Below are positions 58,843 through 64,000 of a DNA stretch of 64,000 nucleotides, piece after piece. A program made the position numbers and the translations under genes. This DNA is from Oscillibacter sp. (GTDB lineage: Bacteria; Bacillota; Clostridia; Oscillospirales; Oscillospiraceae). The DNA is taken from assembly GCA_022791135.1 (NCBI GenBank), contig JAAVYM010000051.1, forward strand, positions 1 to 64,000, written 5' to 3'. Numbering within the stretch: position 1 is the stretch's first letter; the number at the start of each line of letters is the position of its first letter. The notes under the pieces are model-generated. The model had not been told where the DNA came from. It made no database searches and saw only the letters and a list, made by a program, of their open reading frames with translations.

Positions 58843-59037
58843 GTTTATGTAGCGGCAGATTCATATGAAACTTCATAAAAAAGCAGATAAATTCTGCTTT
58901 TGGTAGCACCGGGGGCGCGTTGAAGTTTTATCAGATGCCATTTGCGCCTTCCGCGCAAATGGGCGACGCAGGCAGCGGCGCCTATTTTATAGAAAATATT
59001 TTTTATGGAAGAATCATATCAGAAAGGAATCATTGAC
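58843..59037 (+). other. Remainder of the guaD leader with two further hairpins
   Basis: Holds a terminator-like hairpin (AAAAGCAG 58879-58886 with CTGCTTTT 58894-58901) and a perfect 10-bp hairpin (58938-58947 with 58953-58962). No reading frame of interest. A second promoter near TATAGAAAATAT (about 58990) cannot be excluded. Confidence 0.5.
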
Positions 59038-60306
59038 ATGTCGATTACCATTTTAAAGGGCACTGTCGTCTCTGCTCCCACCCTGGGGGAGCTGGAGGTC
59101 ATGGAATCCGGGTATCTCGTGGCGGAGGAGGGCCGTATCGCCGGCGTCTTTCCCGTCCTGCCGGAGCAGTACGCCGGCGCGCCGGTGGAGGATTTTGGAA
59201 ACGCATTGATTCTCCAGTCCCTGGCGGATCTCCACCTCCATGCGCCGCAGTATCCCATGCTGGGGTCCGGCATGGATTTGCCGCTTCTGGAGTGGCTGAA
59301 CACCTACACCTTTCCCACCGAGGCCCGCTTCGCCGACCCGGACTATGCCCGGGAGGTATACCGCCGCCTGGCCCGGGAGCTTATGGAAAACGGGACCACC
59401 CGGGTCTGCATGTTCTCCTCTCTCCATCGGGAGGCCACGCTGATTTTGATGGAGGAGCTGGAGCGGGCCGGGGTTACGGGCTACGTCGGGAAGGTGAACA
59501 TGGACCGCAACGGCATCCCGGAGCTTCAGGAGACCACGGAGGAGTCCCGGCAGGAGACGCTGCTCTGGCTGGAGCAATGCCAGGATTTCCGGCATGTAAA
59601 GCCCATCCTCACTCCCCGGTTTACGCCCTCCTGCTCGGACGGGCTGATGGAGTTTTTGGGAAAGCTGGCGGCAGACCGTGGGCTGCCCATTCAGTCCCAC
59701 CTGTCGGAAAACACCGGGGAGATCGACTGGGTGCGGTCCCTCCACCCCGACTGCGGACAGTATTGGGAGACCTACCGGAAATACGGTCTTTGGAACGAAC
59801 GGACGCTGATGGCCCACTGTGTCTGGTCCGATTCCCGGGAGCGGGCGGCCATGCGGACCGCCGGGGTGACGGCGGTCCACTGCGCAGACTCCAATCAGAA
59901 TCTCTGCTCCGGCGTGGCCCCTGTCCGGGAGATGCTGAATGAGGGCGTGAAGGTAGCCCTGGGCAGCGACATTGCCGGAGGGGATCACCTCAGCATGTTC
60001 GATGTGGCGGCGGCCTCCATCCGGGCCTCCAAGGCCCGGCGCATTTTGGACGGCTGGGAGACGGACTTCCTCACCGTGGCGGAGGGGTGGTATCTGGCGA
60101 CCTCCGCCGGGGCGGCCTTCTTTGGGGAGAAGCCGGGCTTCGCGCCTGGGAACATGCTTCACGCCATGGTGTTGGACGACAGGGACCTGCCCCACCTCCC
60201 GACGGCGAAGGAGCGGCTGGAGCGCTGTCTCTACCGGCGGCAGAGGGACGCGATTCGGGCCGTTTGGAGCGAGGGCCGCCTTGCTTTTTCTTGTAAGAAA
60301 AAGTAA
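59038..60306 (+). CDS. guaD: Guanine deaminase
   Basis: 422-residue amidohydrolase converting guanine to xanthine and ammonia. Metal and substrate motifs: LADLHLHAPQYP (HxH), GKVNMDRNG, ILTPRFTPSCSD, IQSHLSEN, LMAHCVWSD and LGSDIAGG (metal Asp). VGKVNMDRN and PRFTPSC are typical of guanine deaminase as opposed to other amidohydrolases. ATG 59038 with AAAGGA upstream is preferred over ATG 59005 because family similarity starts after it. It is controlled by the guanine riboswitch upstream, consistent with purine scavenging as nitrogen or energy source. Confidence 0.94.
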   Translation: MSITILKGTVVSAPTLGELEVMESGYLVAEEGRIAGVFPVLPEQYAGAPVEDFGNALILQSLADLHLHAPQYPMLGSGMDLPLLEWLNTYTFPTEARFADPDYAREVYRRLARELMENGTTRVCMFSSLHREATLILMEELERAGVTGYVGKVNMDRNGIPELQETTEESRQETLLWLEQCQDFRHVKPILTPRFTPSCSDGLMEFLGKLAADRGLPIQSHLSENTGEIDWVRSLHPDCGQYWETYRKYGLWNERTLMAHCVWSDSRERAAMRTAGVTAVHCADSNQNLCSGVAPVREMLNEGVKVALGSDIAGGDHLSMFDVAAASIRASKARRILDGWETDFLTVAEGWYLATSAGAAFFGEKPGFAPGNMLHAMVLDDRDLPHLPTAKERLERCLYRRQRDAIRAVWSEGRLAFSCKKK

Positions 60307-60373
60307 ACAAAAAGAACTTTATCCCGCTCTGAGGGTCTGGCGATTATCCAAATCGAAGCGACGGCAACGAAGA

Positions 60374-60399
60374 AAAGGGACTGCGTATGCAGTCCCTTT
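60374..60399. terminator. Bidirectional terminator
   Basis: 11-bp perfect stem (60374-60384 with 60389-60399) with a GTAT loop, between the convergent guaD and XRE genes. Its core GGACTGCGTATGCAGTCC matches the terminator at 42222-42245. Confidence 0.85.
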
Positions 60400-60403
60400 G
60401 GCT

Positions 60404-61720
60404 TTATGAGCAGATGGAGGAGCCGTCTTGCAGCATCCAGCCGCCGGGGTAGGCGTCCGAAGTGTCCAGGTCCAGGCTGGTCAGCTCCTTCCAGCCCTCG
60501 TCCAGGCCAAAGGCTACGCCGGAGCGGATGGCCGTGCGGCCGTAGACATCCCGCAGAACCACTGCCGCCTGGAGGACGTCCCCGGTTTCCAGGGGGACCT
60601 TTCGCGGTGGAAGGGCAGCGTCCAGGAGCTGATAGCTCTTTGTCCCATTCTCGCCGCTTTGGCGGAGGATGTCCAGGTTTTTCCACTGCTCCCCTGTAAG
60701 GATTGTGGTTTCCTCCTCGATTACGCCCGGTATCGAGCCGAAAACCGCCCAATCTATCAGCTTCTTGTCCTTGAACAGGCCTACCTGCACGCTTTTCAGC
60801 TCCGCCTTGGGGAGGGAACCTTCTGGCGGCCTGGCCCAATCGATTACGATTCGTTCCTCCCCGGAAAGAGCCAGCACGCCGTCCTCCAGCTTTTTGCCCA
60901 GAAAATTACATTGGATTTCCACCTCTGGGAAGATCTGGCCGTACAAGCCCGCAAAGCGCTCCAGCACCTGCGTCTGCCGGGTTCCGTCCGGGTAGGCGAA
61001 GTCTACGCTGATGGTAATTTCCTCCGCCAGGCCGCAGACCAGGTCCGCCTCGAACCGCTGGCCGAACTGCCGGGCATTTTGGCGGGGGCGGCCCTGGTAA
61101 TCGTAAAACACCGCCGTCATGCCCTCCACAAACCTTTTGGGTACGGCGTAGGCGTGGAAGCGCGCGTTGCTCCCCGCCAGGTTCACCGACTCCAGGCTGA
61201 CGCCGTAATCGGCTGTAACTGCGTTCTGCTCCCGCAAAAGCGTCTCCACCCGGTCGGAAACACCCTCAATCTGCCCGTTTACTCCGTCTTGGACCTGGGC
61301 GATAGTAGTTTGGAGATACGTGTAATTCCGCGTCAAATCCTCCAGCCGGCGGTAAAACCCCCAGAGCACCCCGCACAGGCACAGCGCAGCCACAACGGCG
61401 GAGACCTTCACCACCGCTATCCGCCTGGGTGACAGCCAGGGCCTCGGGGCGTACCGGGCGGCAATCTCCTCCACCAGCTTCAGCTGCTCCCCGGTCAGCT
61501 CTCCGCTTCCCGGGGCGGACTCCTCCTCTGCTCCCAGCAGCCAGCCTACGGATACGCCGAACAGGCGGCTGAGGACGACAAGTTTCTCAATTTCCGGCAA
61601 CGCGCTGTCGGATTCCCACTTGTAAATGGACTGTCGGGAAACGCTCAGCTTTTCCCCCAGCGCCTCCTGGGAAAGGCCAAGCTCCTTTCGTTTCTGGGCG
61701 ATTCGCTGGCCCGTGGTCAT
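60404..61720 (-). CDS. Membrane-anchored XRE-family regulator
   Basis: 438 residues: N-terminal HTH_3 (QRIAQKRKELGLSQEALGEKLSVSRQSIYKWESDS is the DNA-binding core, about 5-40), one membrane helix (about 91-110), a short coiled coil (about 115-160) and an extracellular beta-rich domain of ~270 residues. Such topology fits a one-component membrane sensor that binds DNA from the membrane. AAGGAGGG lies 7 nt before the ATG. No target is evident; the neighbouring genes are terminated on both sides. Confidence 0.88.
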   Translation of the reverse strand: MTTGQRIAQKRKELGLSQEALGEKLSVSRQSIYKWESDSALPEIEKLVVLSRLFGVSVGWLLGAEEESAPGSGELTGEQLKLVEEIAARYAPRPWLSPRRIAVVKVSAVVAALCLCGVLWGFYRRLEDLTRNYTYLQTTIAQVQDGVNGQIEGVSDRVETLLREQNAVTADYGVSLESVNLAGSNARFHAYAVPKRFVEGMTAVFYDYQGRPRQNARQFGQRFEADLVCGLAEEITISVDFAYPDGTRQTQVLERFAGLYGQIFPEVEIQCNFLGKKLEDGVLALSGEERIVIDWARPPEGSLPKAELKSVQVGLFKDKKLIDWAVFGSIPGVIEEETTILTGEQWKNLDILRQSGENGTKSYQLLDAALPPRKVPLETGDVLQAAVVLRDVYGRTAIRSGVAFGLDEGWKELTSLDLDTSDAYPGGWMLQDGSSICS

Positions 61721-61893
61721 GGGGCATCCCTCCTTTTCATGGGCCAATGATAGCAGGTCCAGGCAATGGCTTGCCACCAACTTTCGGATTTCTTTCTGCT
61801 AACCGCCGGTTTACATTGGCCTTTTTATGGGAGAGTCAGCGGAGAAACGAGGCTTTTGCGCCCTCCGAAAGCCCGGTGGGACGGGGAAGCCTG

Positions 61894-63084
61894 CTATTCG
61901 TCCTTCGGGGCCGCCTGAACCGCCCCGCCCAGGCCAAAGTCCTGCTCCGCGCTGCCGGTATCCCGGCGGAGCATGTGCTCCATCACCCGGATGTCGGAGT
62001 CCACGTCCATGGCATCCGCCTTGTACAGCTCGTCCAGCTGATGCTCAAAGCCCTTGATGATGGAGTCCATCGTCATCTCGATCCGCTGCTTGGCTTGGCG
62101 GAGGTTCTCCCCCTCCACCCCGGCCGCCTCAAACTCGGCGTAGGAGTTCAGCAGCTTTTGGGTGGTGGGCAGGTAGTAGTTCAAAAACGTGCCGATGCGC
62201 TCCTCCTTTTTCGGGTCCTCCTCCACGGCCTTGAAGATTTTCGCCGTGATCGTTTCCAGCCGGTCGATCTTCGCCGAGAGCACCGGGTCCGCAATGCGGT
62301 CGTTGGCCCGGCGGATGTTCCGGAGGATGCCGGAATACCCCTCCTCCGCCTCCTTGGGCGGCGGGGGCGCGGCCTCCCTGGCCGCCTCCTCGAACCTCTG
62401 GTGGAAATTCTTTACCGCCTCGCTGGTCCGGAAGAGGTAGCCCAGCTCTGCGTTCAAGTACGCCTTCCCGCCGAAGTAGCCCTTGTCGATCATCTTCTCC
62501 AGGTCCTTCTCCACCCGCCGCTCGGAGTACCCCAGGGTCCGGGCCAGCTCGTCGACGGGCATGGCTTCCCGGTCCCCCATAACCAAAAGGTATTTGGAAA
62601 AGCGCTTCAACTGACGGTCCATGGAAAAGCCGCTAAACAGCATGGCTCCGCCGCCGGAGGCAAACGCCAGCCCGCTCAGCAGGTCCTCTACCCACCAGTA
62701 ACTGGAAGCATAAAAGATCGCGCCAATGGCATCCCCCATGGCGGCCAGACCAATAAGCAGCAGCGCTATGCCGCCCAGCTTCAGCCACTGGGCGGTGGAT
62801 TTCTTCGCCACCGGGGATTTGGTGACCTTTTTCACAGCTTTGGCGGCTTTCGTCTGCCGGTAAGGCGCGGCGGAGGGCGCGGTCCGGGGCACCCCGGCAG
62901 CCCGTCTCAGATCCGCCGTACCCTGGAGGGGCGGGGCCTTCTGGGAGGGCTTTTTCTCGTCGTCGGCAAAGAGCTTGCCGAATAACAGCAGCAGTCCCAG
63001 CGGCCAAACGGTGCAAAAACAAAGAATGATGAGAGGCCAGCTCCAATCCCCGCCGCCGGGTGTCTTTTGTTTGTTCTCCGCCAT
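61894..63084 (-). CDS. XpaC family (5-bromo-4-chloroindolyl phosphate hydrolysis) protein
   Basis: 396 residues. Two hydrophobic segments near the N terminus and another pair at about 105-160, a basic linker, a winged-helix-like segment (about 170-215; PVDELARTLGYSERRVEKDLEKMIDKGYF), then the XpaC signature: FLNYYLPTTQKLLNSYAEFE (about 300) and a C-terminal helical bundle. The family is often found beside TelA-type toxic-anion resistance genes; no TelA gene is in view, although one could lie elsewhere. Function is not established. It is 3 nt after DUF896. Confidence 0.87.
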   Translation of the reverse strand: MAENKQKTPGGGDWSWPLIILCFCTVWPLGLLLLFGKLFADDEKKPSQKAPPLQGTADLRRAAGVPRTAPSAAPYRQTKAAKAVKKVTKSPVAKKSTAQWLKLGGIALLLIGLAAMGDAIGAIFYASSYWWVEDLLSGLAFASGGGAMLFSGFSMDRQLKRFSKYLLVMGDREAMPVDELARTLGYSERRVEKDLEKMIDKGYFGGKAYLNAELGYLFRTSEAVKNFHQRFEEAAREAAPPPPKEAEEGYSGILRNIRRANDRIADPVLSAKIDRLETITAKIFKAVEEDPKKEERIGTFLNYYLPTTQKLLNSYAEFEAAGVEGENLRQAKQRIEMTMDSIIKGFEHQLDELYKADAMDVDSDIRVMEHMLRRDTGSAEQDFGLGGAVQAAPKDE

Positions 63085-63087
63085 GGT

Positions 63088-63300
63088 TCAGCCCTCCGTT
63101 TCCTTCTCTTTCAGCTTCCGCTTGCGCCCCTTTTCGTCCACAATGTAGGTGTTGTCCAGCTGCCCCCTCAGGTTCCCCAGCACCGAGTCGATATAGGCCC
63201 GGCGGAGAATGTCACGCTCCTCCGTCTCCTCCGGCGTCAGGCCTACGGACTTGGCCTTGTGCGCCAGCTCGTTGATGCGGTCGATCTGCTCCTGCGTCAC
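63088..63300 (-). CDS. DUF896 (YnzC/YlaC-like) small protein
   Basis: 70 residues: a basic helical hairpin (IDRINELAHKAKSVGLTPEETEERDILRRAYIDSVLGNLR) typical of DUF896, with the closing YIVDEKGRKRKL. Known small cytosolic proteins of unknown role, linked in Bacillus to SOS or stress regulons in some cases. Start GTG overlaps the DUF4177 stop (GTGA). Confidence 0.92.
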   Translation of the reverse strand: MTQEQIDRINELAHKAKSVGLTPEETEERDILRRAYIDSVLGNLRGQLDNTYIVDEKGRKRKLKEKETEG

Positions 63301-63491
63301 GCCTGTCCCTCCTCCCGCTCAAAGATCAAGTCGATGGCCTTCAACATGCCGTTTACCTGCAATGCCGGGACCCATCCAGCGTAGCGCCACCCCTTCGCCG
63401 CCCGGCGGAGGATGGACTCCTGATGGTCCAGGGACTTGCCCACAAAAACTCCCTTGTCCACTGCGATCCGTTCAAACTCATATTCCGGCAT
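63297..63491 (-). CDS. DUF4177 family small protein
   Basis: 64 residues: PEYEFERIAVDK, then WRYAGWVPALQVNGMLKAIDLIFERE, the W-rich beta pattern of DUF4177. ATG 63491 with GGAGGG 8 nt upstream is preferred to TTG 63497. 49 nt after ylmH, overlapping DUF896; all four leftward genes probably form one operon. Confidence 0.85.
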   Translation of the reverse strand: MPEYEFERIAVDKGVFVGKSLDHQESILRRAAKGWRYAGWVPALQVNGMLKAIDLIFEREEGQA

Positions 63492-63540
63492 TTTCAAAGC
63501 CCTCCATACTCTAACATACGGTACCCAAACCCGCCGTTCT

Positions 63541-64000
63541 TCAAACGTAAACCTGCAGCACGATGGAGATGCGGCCCTTTTTCGTCAGGCCCCCCACCTC
63601 GCTGAGTTCAAACTTCCCAAAGCCCCGGGCGGACACCACGTCCCCTGCCTCCAAAAGCTTGTCCGGCTTCACGCACTCCCGCCAGTTCAGCTGCACCTTC
63701 CCGCTCTCAATCAGCGCGGCGGCCTTCCCCCGGGCCAGGCGGAAGCCGGAGGACGCCACGGCGTCCAGCCGCAGGGAGCTGACAGTGGCCCGGACCTCCC
63801 GCCTCTGGACGGCGGGAATGTGGAGGTGGTCCGGTGTGATGGCACATATGCGCAGCTTCGCCCGCCCGGCGGAGTCCCAGCTTTGCGCCAGGAACTCCGC
63901 CACACTGTCCAGAACCAGCAGGTCCGCGCTGCCCGGAGCGACTAAAATGTCCCCGATCTTCTCCCGGGCCACCCCCATGCCCATGAGGCTGCCCAAAAAA
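63541..64000 (-). CDS. ylmH: YlmH-type S4-domain RNA-binding protein, 5' partial
   Basis: The frame is open to the right edge, so the N-terminal part is missing. The visible 151 residues read (L)GSLMGMGVAREKIGDILVAPG, a hallmark of YlmH, then PAVQRREVRATVSSLRLDAVASSGFRLARGKAAALIESGKVQLNW (S4 fold) and GDVVSARGFGKFEL. YlmH has been tied to rescue of stalled ribosomes and lies near ftsZ/divIVA in Bacillota, so the cell division cluster may lie beyond the window edge. Confidence 0.92.
   Translation of the reverse strand, partial: FLGSLMGMGVAREKIGDILVAPGSADLLVLDSVAEFLAQSWDSAGRAKLRICAITPDHLHIPAVQRREVRATVSSLRLDAVASSGFRLARGKAAALIESGKVQLNWRECVKPDKLLEAGDVVSARGFGKFELSEVGGLTKKGRISIVLQVYV

Noticed and set aside
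1-64000. CRISPR arrays, insertion sequences, integrases, att sites or prophage genes
   Set aside because: No regularly spaced repeats, transposase or phage structural genes were seen on reading both strands.

Overview
The window is GC-rich, AT-poor at coding third positions, and dense with genes on both strands. Gene content (rsfS–LCP–nadD/yqeK–yhbY–rdgB–rph–ftsY–smc block, DUF896, XpaC, YlmH, SLH surface protein, BlaI/M56, sigma-54 activator of the clostridial type, many small zinc-ribbon membrane proteins) points to an anaerobic Bacillota, most likely a Clostridia/Oscillospiraceae-type gut bacterium. The genus cannot be fixed from sequence reading alone. No tRNA, rRNA, CRISPR array, IS element or prophage was seen.

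Layout. 1-3 kb: 3' part of a hybrid sensor kinase. 3-14 kb: a long leftward housekeeping block for ribosome silencing, NAD synthesis, tRNA 3' processing, nucleotide-pool cleaning, SRP receptor and chromosome condensation. 14-21 kb: a cysteine/cystine catabolism island, with a C-S lyase, a dicarboxylate/amino-acid symporter and an L-cysteine desulfidase around a sigma-54 activator. Two near-perfect -24/-12 promoters face outward from that activator. 21-24 kb: Ldh_2-type dehydrogenase plus malic enzyme behind an attenuator leader, then mannose-6-phosphate isomerase. 24-32 kb: accessory signalling region with a glycosyltransferase fused to a MarR domain, a LytTR regulator, a decayed chemoreceptor tail, and a hybrid kinase translationally coupled to a lipoprotein solute-binding protein. 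32-35 kb: SLH surface protein. 35-38 kb and 48-50 kb: two thiol/redox operons (CoA-disulfide reductase-like enzyme with rhodanese plus thioredoxin; ferredoxin, Fe-S membrane protein, thioredoxin and rhodanese). These carry matching Crp/Fnr-like palindromes, and a Crp/Fnr regulator is encoded beside the first.

38-48 kb holds cell-envelope functions: BlaI with twin operators, an M56 sensor with an unusual DxDxDG extension, an acyltransferase, and an OmpR-type two-component system in one operon with a VanY carboxypeptidase, then a FapA/DUF342 protein. 50.3-52.6 kb is a self-contained two-gene operon in which a protein with a degenerate N6-adenine methylase core and a type I specificity (TRD) domain overlaps a MazF/PemK toxin by 4 nt. 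Its promoter is flanked by two near-identical 16-nt repeats. This is the best candidate for a little-described system. 52.6-58.6 kb: glycerate kinase, HtpG, small zinc-ribbon and XRE proteins, ZIP transporter. 58.7-60.3 kb: a guanine-class riboswitch whose P1 helix overlaps a terminator (predicted ON switch) in front of guanine deaminase. 60.4-64 kb: membrane-anchored XRE protein, XpaC, DUF896, DUF4177 and the 3' part of ylmH.

The recurring themes are sulfur/thiol metabolism (cysteine desulfidase, C-S lyase, rhodaneses, thioredoxins, CoA-disulfide reductase) and envelope sensing. Strongly supported points are gene identities with clear motifs. Regulatory links are inferred from site geometry and are marked as such.
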